A stretch of 53,145 nucleotides of DNA. It comes from an uncultured Erysipelotrichaceae bacterium (GTDB taxonomy: Bacteria; Bacillota_I; Bacilli_A; RFN20; CAG-826). Each line of letters begins with the position of its first letter. Position 1 is the stretch's first letter. A program made the translations under genes and the position numbers. Under the pieces are notes generated by a model that was not told where the DNA came from, did not search any database, and saw only the letters and a list, made by a program, of their open reading frames with translations. The stretch lies in contig CACXNV010000008.1 in NCBI GenBank assembly GCA_902769185.1, forward strand, positions 1 through 53,145, written 5' to 3'. Shown one piece after another: positions 19,669-28,466 of this stretch.

Positions 19669-20367
19669 ATGGCAGAAGCTAAAAAACCTGCAGCGAAAAA
19701 GCCAGCAAGTACAGCAAAAAAACCTGCTGCACCAAAAGCGGAAAAACCTGCAGAAGCAAAAGTAGAAGCACCTAAAGCTGCTCCTAAAGCCCCAAAGGCT
19801 AAAACCGGAAATAAGAAAGCCGCTGTAGTCAATAGATTACAAGCTAGATATGAAGCTGAAGTGAAAAAAGCTCTTATGGAGCAATATAAATACTCCAGTG
19901 TCATGGAAATTCCTGGTTTAGATAAGATCGTTGTCAACATCGGTGTTGGTGATGCCACTCAAGATGCTAAACGACTTGAAGAAGCTGTCGCTGAACTTAC
20001 TCAAATCACTGGTCAAAAACCTGTGGTTACTAAAGCTAAGAAATCCATCGCTAGCTTCAAATTAAGAGAAGGCCAAGCAATTGGTTGTAAAGTCACTCTT
20101 AGAGGAATTAGAATGTGGGACTTCTTTGACAAATTAGTGTCAATCGCTCTCCCTCGTGTTCGTGACTTCCGTGGTGTTAGCAAAAACGCCTTTGACGGAC
20201 GTGGTAACTACACCTTAGGTGTCAAAGAACAATTAATTTTCCCAGAAATTGACTACGATAAAGTCGCAAAAGTTAGAGGTATGGACGTTGTTGTCGTTAC
20301 TACCGCTAAAACTGATAAAGAAGCGTATACCTTATTAGAATTATTAGGTATGCCTTTCTCAAGATAA
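19669..20367 (+). CDS. rplE: Large ribosomal subunit protein uL5 with a long N-terminal tail
   Basis: 50S protein that binds 5S rRNA and contacts the P-site tRNA. The core from about residue 55 ([14 protein letters not shown], then [17 protein letters not shown]) is conserved. The first 50 residues are a Lys/Ala/Pro-rich repeat ([10 protein letters not shown] and similar), giving 232 residues versus about 180. AAGGAGG precedes the extended start, so the tail is translated. Confidence 0.96.
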   Translation: MAEAKKPAAKKPASTAKKPAAPKAEKPAEAKVEAPKAAPKAPKAKTGNKKAAVVNRLQARYEAEVKKALMEQYKYSSVMEIPGLDKIVVNIGVGDATQDAKRLEEAVAELTQITGQKPVVTKAKKSIASFKLREGQAIGCKVTLRGIRMWDFFDKLVSIALPRVRDFRGVSKNAFDGRGNYTLGVKEQLIFPEIDYDKVAKVRGMDVVVVTTAKTDKEAYTLLELLGMPFSR

Positions 20368-20382
20368 TAGGAGGATGTACTA

Positions 20383-20568
20383 ATGGCGAAAACAAGTGCT
20401 AAAGTCCGCTGTGCGAGACCAAAGAAATTCAAAGTTAGAGAATACACACGTTGTGAACGTTGTGGACGTCCTCATGCTGTCTATTCAAAATTCCATTTAT
20501 GCCGTATTTGTATCCGTGAACTCGCATACAAGGGTGAAATCCCAGGCTTAAAGAAATCATCTTGGTAA
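20383..20568 (+). CDS. rpsZ: Small ribosomal subunit protein uS14, zinc-binding type
   Basis: 30S head protein. The 61-residue form has the C+ zinc ribbon CERC...CRIC (about residues 24-43), the type found in Gram-positive bacteria rather than the long zinc-free form. It starts with its own AGGAGG and is followed by rpsH. Confidence 0.96.
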   Translation: MAKTSAKVRCARPKKFKVREYTRCERCGRPHAVYSKFHLCRICIRELAYKGEIPGLKKSSW

Positions 20569-20588
20569 TAAGGAGGTAAAGTTCGATT

Positions 20589-20981
20589 ATGATGACAGAT
20601 CCAATCGCGGATATGCTTACCCGCATTAGAAATGCAAATGCATTAAAATATGAAACTGTAAAAATGCCTTCTAGCAAGATGAAGGTGGAAATCGCTAAGA
20701 TCTTAAAAGAAGAAGGATTCATTGTTGACTATAAGGTCAAAGGAACCACTAAAAAAGAATTATCAATTTCCTTAAAATACGCTAGCGATGGCACTAGAGT
20801 CATCTCTGGCTTAAAGAAAATTTCTAAACCAGGCTTACGTGTGAACGTGGGCTGCGATAAACTCCCAAGAGTTTTAAAAGGCTTAGGAATTGCGATTATC
20901 TCTACTTCCCAAGGTGTGATGACTGACGCAAAAGCTCGTACCTTAGGAATCGGTGGAGAAGTCGTCGCTTATGTCTGGTAA
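20589..20981 (+). CDS. rpsH: Small ribosomal subunit protein uS8
   Basis: Central 16S-binding protein and, in E. coli, the spc-operon repressor. The 130 residues include [13 protein letters not shown] and the C-terminal [18 protein letters not shown]. Two adjacent ATGs exist; the first (20589) is better spaced from AGGAGG. Confidence 0.97.
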   Translation: MMTDPIADMLTRIRNANALKYETVKMPSSKMKVEIAKILKEEGFIVDYKVKGTTKKELSISLKYASDGTRVISGLKKISKPGLRVNVGCDKLPRVLKGLGIAIISTSQGVMTDAKARTLGIGGEVVAYVW

Positions 20982-20992
20982 GGAGGAAAGTT

Positions 20993-21538
20993 ATGTCACG
21001 TATTGGTAACAAACACATTACTCTTCCTGCTGGAGTCACTGTTGCTGTTGAAGGCACTAACGTCAAAGTTAGCGGTCCTAAAGGTAGCTTAGTTGTTCCT
21101 ATGAATCACGGTATCTCCGTGGAAGTCGAAGGAACCACAGTGGTAGTTAAAAGAGCAAACGACTTAAAACAAACAAAACAAAATCACGGAACAACTCGTG
21201 CTAATATCCATAACGCCGTTGTTGGAGTTTCTGAAGGATATAAGAAATCCTTAGAAATGAGAGGTATTGGTTATAAAGCTCAAATGCAAGGTGCTAACGT
21301 TGTCTTATGGGCTGGATATAGCCACACCGTCACCATCAAACCAAATGAAGGTGTCAAAGTGACTCTTGTCTCTCCAACTGAAATCGACATTGAAGGTATT
21401 GATAAGCAAGCCGTTGGACAAACCGCTGCGAGAATCCGTGAAGTGAGACCACCAGAACCATATTTAGGAAAAGGTATTCGTTATAAAGACGAACACGTTG
21501 TCACTAAAGAAGGTAAACGTGCTGGTGGTAAGAAATAA
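20993..21538 (+). CDS. rplF: Large ribosomal subunit protein uL6
   Basis: 50S protein near the GTPase-associated centre. The 181-residue, two-domain protein carries SRIGNKHITLPAGV, VEVKGPKGS-like (VKVSGPKGSL) and the C-terminal RPPEPYLGKGIRY. An AAGGAGG lies before the start. Confidence 0.97.
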   Translation: MSRIGNKHITLPAGVTVAVEGTNVKVSGPKGSLVVPMNHGISVEVEGTTVVVKRANDLKQTKQNHGTTRANIHNAVVGVSEGYKKSLEMRGIGYKAQMQGANVVLWAGYSHTVTIKPNEGVKVTLVSPTEIDIEGIDKQAVGQTAARIREVRPPEPYLGKGIRYKDEHVVTKEGKRAGGKK

Positions 21539-21559
21539 TTAGAAAGGTAGGTATATAAA

Positions 21560-21916
21560 ATGGTTTCTAAAGAAAGCAAAAATGTCTCTAGAAAAAGAAG
21601 ACATGCCCGTGTTAGAGCTAAAGTCTCAGGTACTTCTAGTTGCCCAAGATTATGTGTCTATCGTTCTAACAAAAACATCGAAGCTCAAATTATTGATGAT
21701 GTGAAGAAAGTCACTTTAGTCGCATCTAGTTCAATGAGCTTAAAACTTGAAAATGGCTCCAATATTAAAGCCGCTAGTAAAGTCGGTGCCGATTTAGCTG
21801 AAAAAGCTAAAGCTAAGAAAATTAAGAAAGTGGTCTTTGATAGAAGTGGTTATATTTATCACGGAAGAGTCAAAGCCCTTGCTGAAGCCGCTCGTGAAGC
21901 TGGCTTAGAATTCTAA
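21560..21916 (+). CDS. rplR: Large ribosomal subunit protein uL18
   Basis: 5S rRNA-binding 50S protein. The 118 residues have an N-terminal basic segment ([15 protein letters not shown]), [19 protein letters not shown] and the C-terminal [26 protein letters not shown] region. AAAGGTAGG serves as the ribosome site. Confidence 0.97.
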   Translation: MVSKESKNVSRKRRHARVRAKVSGTSSCPRLCVYRSNKNIEAQIIDDVKKVTLVASSSMSLKLENGSNIKAASKVGADLAEKAKAKKIKKVVFDRSGYIYHGRVKALAEAAREAGLEF

Positions 21917-21930
21917 TAAGGAGATTAATC

Positions 21931-22560
21931 ATGGAAGAAGAAAAAGTTGTTGCTCCAGAAGAAGCAAAAGCAGAAGCTCCAGCCACCGAAGCTCCTAAAG
22001 AAGAAAGAGCTCCACGCGGAGATAGACGTCCTCATGGTGACCGTAAAGGCGCCAAACCTGGCAGAAAAGACGATAGAAGAGAACGTAAAGAAGTAAAAGA
22101 TGATTTCGAAGAAAGAGTCGTTTACATCAACCGTGTTTCTAAAACCGTTAAAGGTGGACGTCGTATGAAATTCACTGCCCTTGTTGTTGTTGGTGATCAT
22201 AAAGGACATTATGGCTTTGCCTTAAGTAAAGCTGCTGAAGTCCCAGACGCAATTAAGAAGGCTAGTGAACAAGCTCGTAAAAAGTTATATTCCATCCATT
22301 TAGTTAAAGGAAACACTATTTCCCACGAAGTGGTTGGTAAATATGGCGCTTGCAATGTTTATTTAAAACCTGCTCCTGAAGGTACTGGTATTATCGCTGG
22401 TGGCCCAGTGAGAGCGATTCTTGAACTTGCTGGCGTACAAAACGTGTGCTCTAAAGTCTATGGTAGCCGCGCTCCAATCAATATCATTAGAGCGACTAAC
22501 CAAGGCTTAGACAACCTCAAGAGCTACAAAGAAATGCAAGCTCTTCGTAGCAAAGAATAA
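21931..22560 (+). CDS. rpsE: Small ribosomal subunit protein uS5 with N-terminal tail
   Basis: 30S decoding-fidelity protein. The conserved core starts near residue 58 ([18 protein letters not shown]) and continues with [15 protein letters not shown]. Before it are about 50 residues, first Glu/Ala/Pro-rich and then an Arg/Asp/Gly stretch. The next gene is rplO; the rpmD (uL30) gene usually found here is absent. Confidence 0.97.
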   Translation: MEEEKVVAPEEAKAEAPATEAPKEERAPRGDRRPHGDRKGAKPGRKDDRRERKEVKDDFEERVVYINRVSKTVKGGRRMKFTALVVVGDHKGHYGFALSKAAEVPDAIKKASEQARKKLYSIHLVKGNTISHEVVGKYGACNVYLKPAPEGTGIIAGGPVRAILELAGVQNVCSKVYGSRAPINIIRATNQGLDNLKSYKEMQALRSKE

Positions 22561-22574
22561 GGAGGCTTAGTCAC

Positions 22575-23015
22575 ATGAAATTACATGAATTACAAGCAGT
22601 AGAAGGTAGTAGAAGCGAACACTACCGTAAAGGTAGAGGCATCGGCTCCGGAAACGGCAAAACCGCTGGTAAAGGTCATAAAGGACAAAACGCCCGTAGT
22701 GGTGGTGGAGTCGCTTTAGGCTTTGAAGGTGGACAAATGCCATTATGGAGAAGACTTCCAAAAAGAGGTTTTAAGAATGTCAATCGCGTCGAATACGCTG
22801 TTGTTAACGTCGAAGATTTAAATAAATTCGAAGCTGGCAAAGTCGTTAATGCTGCTACTCTTAAAGATGCCGGTTTAATCGGCAAAGAATATTGCGGTGT
22901 CAAAGTCTTAGGAAAAGGAAAACTTGAAAAAGCATTAACTGTTCAAGCTTCTAAATTCTCTAAGAGTGCTCTAGAAGCAATTAAAGCCGCAGGTGGAACC
23001 GCTGAGGTAATCTAA
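22575..23015 (+). CDS. rplO: Large ribosomal subunit protein uL15
   Basis: Late-assembly 50S protein. The 146 residues contain the Gly/Arg-rich N-terminus ([19 protein letters not shown]), [18 protein letters not shown] and a C-terminal alpha/beta domain. It directly follows rpsE (14 nt) and precedes secY by 2 nt. Confidence 0.97.
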   Translation: MKLHELQAVEGSRSEHYRKGRGIGSGNGKTAGKGHKGQNARSGGGVALGFEGGQMPLWRRLPKRGFKNVNRVEYAVVNVEDLNKFEAGKVVNAATLKDAGLIGKEYCGVKVLGKGKLEKALTVQASKFSKSALEAIKAAGGTAEVI

Positions 23016-23017
23016 TT

Positions 23018-24394
23018 ATGAAAAAGATTGCTTCGATTCTCAAAAATAAAGAAATCATGAACCGTATTTTGTTTACGGTCCTCATTCTCTTTATCTTCCG
23101 TATCGGAGCACAGATTACAGTCCCGGGAGTAAAAGTCTCAGGATTTGACGATTATCTCAATTCCGGGTCTGCTCTATCTCTTATGAACTTATTAGGTGGA
23201 GGTACGTTACAAACGTTCTCCATCTTCGCCCTCGGCGTCTCTCCATACATCACCGCACAAATTATTGTGCAATTACTAAGTACTGATGTATTGCCGGCTC
23301 TATCTGAGCTTAGACGTCAAGGTCAATACGGAAGAAGGAAAATGGAATATGCAACCCGTTACCTTACCTTATTATTAGGTGCGGTCCAAGCATATGGTAT
23401 TATCAAAACTATTGAAAACTCTTCTGATAGTGGCGTCACATTTGAATTAATGAATCAGCTTTCCGCTAATGGAAACGCATGGATGGGATATTTATATATC
23501 ATCATAGTTATGCTTGCAGGCTCAATGCTTGTGATGTGGCTTGGTGATCAAATCTCCGTTAAAGGTATCGGTAACGGTATCTCCATGATCATCTTTGCGG
23601 GTATTGTCTGCTCATTACCAAATCAATTCGCCCACGCCTTCACTACCTATATTAGTAGCACTGGTGGTGCTCCTGATAGCCTAGTGATCGCCGGAGTATT
23701 CAAGTTTATACTCTATGTCGTTGCTTACCTCGTCATTATCGCATTCGTAACATTCATTGAGTTATCTCAACGTAAAATCCCAATTCAACATTCGGGTAAA
23801 GGTGGAGGACAAACTCAATCTATGGCAAGAGCAAGTTTCTTACCAATTAAGATTAACAGTGCAGGAGTTATTCCTGTCATCTTCGCTAGCTCCTTATTAA
23901 TGGCACCTAGTGTTATCGCTGCTTTCGTTAGTAGTGAAGGGGCTAATGCTGGTTGGTTAAAGATCTTCTCTACCAGTGAATTATACGACATGGGAAGTTG
24001 GAAAATGCCTTGGGGATTAATTATCTATATTGTCCTTGTAGTAGCATTTACATTCTTCTATGCGAATTTACAAATCGATCCACAACAAATGGCGGAAAAC
24101 TTCCAAAAGAATGGAAGCTATATCCCTGGAGTTAAACCAGGTATTGAAACTGAAAGATATATCCGTCGTGTCTTAAATAGAGTGACATTTATCGGCGCTA
24201 TGGCCCTTGTCTTAATTGCCGCTTTACCTCCAATACTCACTATGAGTGGAGTGTTCGGTGGTGACTCAAGCTTAGTCATGGGTGGTACCGGAATGATCAT
24301 TGTTGTCGGTGTTTGCTTAGAATTAAATAACCAAATCGATGGCTTACTTGCTGGTAAATCATTCGATGAAGTTGTGGCTTCAGGAGGTCGTTAA
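23018..24394 (+). CDS. secY: Preprotein translocase channel subunit SecY
   Basis: Forms the membrane channel for Sec secretion and membrane insertion. The 458 residues contain about ten hydrophobic helices, with IFRIGAQITVPGV, LGVSPYITAQIIVQLL and ERQIPIQ-like (SQRKIPIQHSGK) motifs. Its place after rplO and before adk is the classic Gram-positive spc order. A GAGG in the end of rplO is the likely ribosome site. Confidence 0.97.
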   Translation: MKKIASILKNKEIMNRILFTVLILFIFRIGAQITVPGVKVSGFDDYLNSGSALSLMNLLGGGTLQTFSIFALGVSPYITAQIIVQLLSTDVLPALSELRRQGQYGRRKMEYATRYLTLLLGAVQAYGIIKTIENSSDSGVTFELMNQLSANGNAWMGYLYIIIVMLAGSMLVMWLGDQISVKGIGNGISMIIFAGIVCSLPNQFAHAFTTYISSTGGAPDSLVIAGVFKFILYVVAYLVIIAFVTFIELSQRKIPIQHSGKGGGQTQSMARASFLPIKINSAGVIPVIFASSLLMAPSVIAAFVSSEGANAGWLKIFSTSELYDMGSWKMPWGLIIYIVLVVAFTFFYANLQIDPQQMAENFQKNGSYIPGVKPGIETERYIRRVLNRVTFIGAMALVLIAALPPILTMSGVFGGDSSLVMGGTGMIIVVGVCLELNNQIDGLLAGKSFDEVVASGGR

Positions 24395-24399
24395 TACTT

Positions 24400-25050
24400 A
24401 TGAAAAAGAACATTATCTTGATGGGTCCCCCAGGAGCTGGCAAGGGTACACTTGCTAAGCAATTAAAAGAAGCTTTAAATCTCGTTCATATTTCTACTGG
24501 AGATATGTTTAGAGAAGCAATTAAAGCACAAACAGAACTCGGTGTACTTGCCGCTAGTTATATCAATAAGGGAGATTTAGTCCCTGATGATGTCACTATT
24601 GGCTTGGTCAAAGAGAGACTCAGTCAAAAAGACTGTGAAGCTGGGTTCTTACTTGACGGTTTCCCTCGCACTTTAGCGCAAGCTGAAGCGTTAGATGAAA
24701 TCGCTAAGAGTATCTCTCGACCAATCGAAGCGGTTATCAATTTAGACTGTGATAACGAAGAACTTGTGAGAAGAATCTCCGGTCGTAGAGTCTGTAAAGA
24801 TTGTGGCGCTCCATATCACATCGTCACCATGAAACCAAAAGTGGAAGGTGTCTGTGATTTATGTGGAGGACCATTATTCCAAAGAAAAGACGATAACGAA
24901 GAAGCTCTCAAAGTGAGATTGGAACATTATGTTTCTGAAACCAAACCACTTCTTGATTTCTATAAGAAGCTTGGGCTATTAGAGTCATTCAACTCTTTAG
25001 TTGGTAAAGAAGAACTATTCGATGAAGTTTCTTCATACTTAAAAAAATAA
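24400..25050 (+). CDS. adk: Adenylate kinase, zinc-binding LID type
   Basis: Interconverts AMP, ADP and ATP. P-loop GPPGAGKGT lies near residue 9, HISTGDMFR and GFPRTLAQAE follow, and the LID carries a four-cysteine zinc site (CKDC...CDLC), as in Gram-positive enzymes. At 216 residues it is the normal long form. Confidence 0.96.
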   Translation: MKKNIILMGPPGAGKGTLAKQLKEALNLVHISTGDMFREAIKAQTELGVLAASYINKGDLVPDDVTIGLVKERLSQKDCEAGFLLDGFPRTLAQAEALDEIAKSISRPIEAVINLDCDNEELVRRISGRRVCKDCGAPYHIVTMKPKVEGVCDLCGGPLFQRKDDNEEALKVRLEHYVSETKPLLDFYKKLGLLESFNSLVGKEELFDEVSSYLKK

Positions 25051-25052
25051 CT

Positions 25053-25814
25053 ATGGTGTACATTAAATCTAAAAGAGAAATTGCATTAATGAAAGTGGCC
25101 GGTCTTGCTGTCGCTGATGCCTTTAAAACTATTAAAGAAGTCATTAAGCCAGGTATGACCACCATGGATATTGATCAAATTGTCATTAACACATTCATAA
25201 AACACGGATGTATCAGCGCGGAAAAAGGATATTATGATTATCCCGCTAACGCCTGTGTATCCGTTAATGAAGAGTTAGTGCATGGTATTCCTTCTAATAA
25301 GAAAATCTTAAAAGAAGGCGATATTGTTTCCGTAGATTTAGTGGCGTCTTATCAGGGCTATATGGCAGATGCTTGCCGTACCTTCGCGGTGGGCAAGCTC
25401 TCCGATAGGGCCGAAAAGCTTGTTAAGATTACTAAAGAAGCATTCTTTGAAGGCTTAAAACAAGTGAAGGTCGGTAATTATATTGGAGATATAAGTCACG
25501 CCATACAGACTTATGTAGAAAATCATGGTTATAACGTCACTCGTGATTATACTGGTCATTCAATCGGAACTCATATGCATGAAGATCCAACTATTCCAAA
25601 TTACGGCAAAGCTGGAACAGGAATGAAGATTGAATCAGGTATGTCACTATGTATAGAGCCAATGGTTCTAGAAGGTAAAAAAGACATCAGGGTTCTGCCT
25701 GATGGCTGGACAGCGGTCTCTAAAGACCACAAATTAACTGCCCACTATGAAAACACAGTGATTGTCACTAGTGAGGGAATTGAAATCATTACAATGTATG
25801 AAGGAGAAGAGTAA
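25053..25814 (+). CDS. map: Methionine aminopeptidase, type I
   Basis: Removes the initiator methionine from nascent proteins. The 253-residue enzyme keeps the metal ligands in context: ADACRTFAVG (two Asp in the region), GHSIGTHMHEDPTIPNY (His), IEPMV (Glu) and HYENTVIVT (Glu). It starts 2 nt after adk with no good Shine-Dalgarno, so it probably relies on coupling. Confidence 0.96.
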   Translation: MVYIKSKREIALMKVAGLAVADAFKTIKEVIKPGMTTMDIDQIVINTFIKHGCISAEKGYYDYPANACVSVNEELVHGIPSNKKILKEGDIVSVDLVASYQGYMADACRTFAVGKLSDRAEKLVKITKEAFFEGLKQVKVGNYIGDISHAIQTYVENHGYNVTRDYTGHSIGTHMHEDPTIPNYGKAGTGMKIESGMSLCIEPMVLEGKKDIRVLPDGWTAVSKDHKLTAHYENTVIVTSEGIEIITMYEGEE

Positions 25815-25818
25815 ATAA

Positions 25819-26037
25819 ATGTCTAAAACAGATGTCATCGAAGTTCAGGCGGTCGTTACTGAGACTCTTCCAAACGCAATGTTTAGAGTCAAACTTGAAA
25901 ACGACATGGTAATCTTGGCTACCGTTTCTGGTAAAATCCGAATGAATTACATTCGCATTCTTCCAGGTGATAAAGTTACCGTAGAAATCTCGCCTTATGA
26001 TTTAACACGGGGCCGAATAACATTCAGGTTTAAATAG
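25819..26037 (+). CDS. infA: Translation initiation factor IF-1
   Basis: OB-fold factor that binds the 30S A site during initiation. The 72-residue protein has [30 protein letters not shown] and the C-terminal [13 protein letters not shown]. It follows map by 4 nt. Confidence 0.97.
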   Translation: MSKTDVIEVQAVVTETLPNAMFRVKLENDMVILATVSGKIRMNYIRILPGDKVTVEISPYDLTRGRITFRFK

Positions 26038-26069
26038 TCCTAACAAAACTATTAAGGAGGAAAGAAATT

Positions 26070-26183
26070 ATGAAAGTCAGACCTTCAGTCAAACCTATTT
26101 GCTCAAAGTGCAGAGTTATCAAAAGACATGGCAAAATCATGGTCATTTGTAGCGATCCAAAGCACAAGCAAAGACAAGGTTAA
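26070..26183 (+). CDS. rpmJ: Large ribosomal subunit protein bL36
   Basis: Small zinc-binding 50S protein of 37 residues. It begins [14 protein letters not shown] and keeps the zinc ligands (CSKC, a later Cys in ICSDP and His in KHKQRQG), so it is the C+ form. AAGGAGG lies 9 nt upstream, between infA and rpsM, where bL36 normally sits in Gram-positive alpha operons. Confidence 0.95.
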   Translation: MKVRPSVKPICSKCRVIKRHGKIMVICSDPKHKQRQG

Positions 26184-26202
26184 TATAGGAGGAAATTAGA
26201 AT

Positions 26203-26577
26203 ATGGCACGTATTGTTGGTGTTGATATTCCAAACGACAAACAAGTAGCCTTCTCCCTTACCTATATTTACGGTATTGGAAGAACTACTGCAAGAAAGAT
26301 TTGTGAAGCTGCAAAAGTTGATCCACAAATTAGAGTTAAGGATTTATCCGACGCTCAAATGAATGCAATCAGAGCAGAAGTTAGCAAATTAAAAGTCGAA
26401 GGTGATTTAAGAAGAGAAGTTGCCTTAAATATCAAAAGATTAACTGAAATTGGTTGCTATCGTGGAATTAGACATAAAAAAGGTTTACCAGTCCGCGGTC
26501 AAAAAACCAAAACAAATGCGCGTACCCGTAAAGGTCCACGTAAAACCATTGCGAATAAGAAAGTCGCACCTAAATAA
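26203..26577 (+). CDS. rpsM: Small ribosomal subunit protein uS13
   Basis: 30S head protein that contacts P-site tRNA and bridges to 50S. The 124 residues have [27 protein letters not shown] and the basic C-terminal [15 protein letters not shown] tail. AGGAGG lies upstream. Confidence 0.97.
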   Translation: MARIVGVDIPNDKQVAFSLTYIYGIGRTTARKICEAAKVDPQIRVKDLSDAQMNAIRAEVSKLKVEGDLRREVALNIKRLTEIGCYRGIRHKKGLPVRGQKTKTNARTRKGPRKTIANKKVAPK

Positions 26578-26595
26578 TGAAAGGAGAGATGTATC

Positions 26596-26979
26596 ATGGC
26601 TAAAGTTGTACGTAAAAAGAAAGTCAAACGTTCCTATACTAAAGGCGTGGCGCACATCCACTCCACATTCAATAACACCATCGTTACTATTACTGATATC
26701 GACGGCAATGCCATCGCTTGGAGTAGCGCCGGTGCATTAGGTTTCAAAGGAGCGAAAAAATCCACTCCATTTGCTGCTCAACAAGCTAGTGAAGCCGCAG
26801 CAAAGAGTGCTTATGAACAAGGCATTAGACAAGTTGACGTTGATGTCAAAGGTCCAGGCCCAGGTAGAGAAGGCGCTATCCGTTCTTTAGCGGTTGCGGG
26901 CTTACAAGTTATGTCCATTGTTGACACAACCCCAATCCCACATAATGGCTGCCGTCCACCAAAACGTCCACGTGGTTAA
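26596..26979 (+). CDS. rpsK: Small ribosomal subunit protein uS11
   Basis: 30S platform protein. The 127 residues contain [38 protein letters not shown] and the C-terminal [16 protein letters not shown]. It precedes rpoA by 17 nt. Confidence 0.97.
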   Translation: MAKVVRKKKVKRSYTKGVAHIHSTFNNTIVTITDIDGNAIAWSSAGALGFKGAKKSTPFAAQQASEAAAKSAYEQGIRQVDVDVKGPGPGREGAIRSLAVAGLQVMSIVDTTPIPHNGCRPPKRPRG

Positions 26980-26996
26980 TTTAGGAGGATATAACA

Positions 26997-27962
26997 ATGA
27001 AAATTGCAAATCCATTTGAAAGATTTGGTATTACCCAAGCTGACTATGACGGTAATGAAAATTATGGTCGTTTCGTCATCGAACCTCTTGAAAGAGGATT
27101 CGGATTAACCCTTGGAAACGCTTTAAGAAGAGTCTTATTATCCGCTCTTCCTGGAGCAAGCATCTATGCTGTTGAAGTTGAAGGTGCACAACACGAATTC
27201 TCCTCTTTAGAAGGCGTTGAAGAAGATGTTACTTCTATCGTTCTTAATCTTAAAGATTTAGTCTTAAAGATTGATGAAACTGATGAAGCTAATAAGAGAC
27301 TAGAAATCAACGTTGAAGAAGGAAAAGTCGTTACTGGTGCTGATATTGTTTGCCCAACTGGCGTTGAAGTTATTAATAAAGATGTCGTTATCGCTCATGT
27401 AGCAGAAGGCGGCAAATTACATATGGTGCTTCACGCTCGTAACGGTAGAGGATATTTCACCGGAGAACAAAATAAAGTTTTACATCCAAATTTCCCAGTT
27501 GGAGTTATCGCTACTGATAGTAATTATTCTCCAGTAAGAAAAGCAAATTACATCGTTGATAACACTCGTGTTGGTCACGATTCCAAATTTGATAAACTTA
27601 CATTAGAAGTTTGGACTAATGGAAGTATTCTTCCTCAAGAAGCTGTTGTTTGGGCTGCTAGATTATTAATCGAACACCTTAACAAATTCTTAGGCTTAGC
27701 GGAAATCACTCAAGATATTAATATCGAAAAAGAAGTGGTTACTGTTGAAGAAAATAAATATGAGAACATCACTATTGAAGATCTCGATTTATCTGTTAGA
27801 AGCTATAACTGCTTAAAAAGAGCGAATATCGGCACTGTCTTAGAATTAACTGAGAAGAGTGAAGAAGAAATGATGAAAGTCAAAAATCTTGGTAAGAAGT
27901 CTCTTAAAGAAATTAAAGAAAAACTTCAATCCATTGGCTTATCATTCAGAGATTTTGAATAA
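26997..27962 (+). CDS. rpoA: RNA polymerase alpha subunit
   Basis: Core RNA polymerase subunit. The 321 residues contain the N-terminal assembly domain (RGFGLTLGNALRRVLLSALPG), then a linker near residue 235, and the C-terminal DNA-binding domain (IEDLDLSVRSYNCLKRANI, with KNLGKKSLKEI). Standard length for Firmicutes. It is co-transcribed with rplQ. Confidence 0.98.
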   Translation: MKIANPFERFGITQADYDGNENYGRFVIEPLERGFGLTLGNALRRVLLSALPGASIYAVEVEGAQHEFSSLEGVEEDVTSIVLNLKDLVLKIDETDEANKRLEINVEEGKVVTGADIVCPTGVEVINKDVVIAHVAEGGKLHMVLHARNGRGYFTGEQNKVLHPNFPVGVIATDSNYSPVRKANYIVDNTRVGHDSKFDKLTLEVWTNGSILPQEAVVWAARLLIEHLNKFLGLAEITQDINIEKEVVTVEENKYENITIEDLDLSVRSYNCLKRANIGTVLELTEKSEEEMMKVKNLGKKSLKEIKEKLQSIGLSFRDFE

Positions 27963-27981
27963 TTAGAAAGGAAGTTAAATT

Positions 27982-28383
27982 ATGCCAGCACAAGGTCGTA
28001 AAAATGTACATGGTAAAACCGGCGTCAGATTTAAAGCCGCGTATACCAAAAGCAAATATGAAAATATGCTTCGTAATGTGGTTACTGATTTAATTATTCA
28101 TGAATCCGTCAAAGTTACTGAAGCTGTCGCTCGTGATGTCGTGAAAGAAGCTGATAGATTAGTTACTTTAACTAAGAAAGCTGACGTTATGAACGCTAAA
28201 AGAGAAGCCACTAGATTCGTGAGAAATATCGAAGCTAGTGAAGGAGTCTCCGCTTTAGATAAATTATTCTCTGTCATCGGTCCTAAATTTAAGAGCCGCA
28301 ATGGTGGTTATACAAGAAGATTAAAACTTGAAAACCGTCGTGGTGATGACGCCCCAGTCGTGTTAGTCACTTGGGTCGAATAA
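27982..28383 (+). CDS. rplQ: Large ribosomal subunit protein bL17
   Basis: 50S protein of 133 residues. It has the family C-terminus GGYTRRLKLENRRGDDAP, and the N-terminus is slightly divergent from the usual R-L-x-R pattern. It is the last gene of the ribosomal operon and is followed by a strong terminator. Confidence 0.97.
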   Translation: MPAQGRKNVHGKTGVRFKAAYTKSKYENMLRNVVTDLIIHESVKVTEAVARDVVKEADRLVTLTKKADVMNAKREATRFVRNIEASEGVSALDKLFSVIGPKFKSRNGGYTRRLKLENRRGDDAPVVLVTWVE

Positions 28384-28401
28384 TTAATTATTAACACAAG
28401 A

Positions 28402-28429
28402 CCTCATCTATTTATTAGATGGGGTTTTT
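28402..28429 (+). terminator. Terminator of the ribosomal operon
   Basis: CCTCATCTA (28402-28410) pairs with TAGATGGGG (28416-28424), 9 bp including one G-T wobble, with a 5-nt loop, and is followed by TTTTTA. It closes the operon after rplQ. Confidence 0.85.
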
Positions 28430-28454
28430 ATATACAAAGAAATAGGTTTTGGTT

Positions 28455-28460
28455 TAAAAT
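28455..28460 (+). promoter_or_regulatory. Candidate -10 of the glycosyltransferase gene, leaderless
   Basis: TAAAAT ends 6 nt before the ATG at 28467, and there is no Shine-Dalgarno. A weak match that fits the leaderless pattern seen at other first genes in this window. Confidence 0.35.
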
Positions 28461-28466
28461 AACTTT

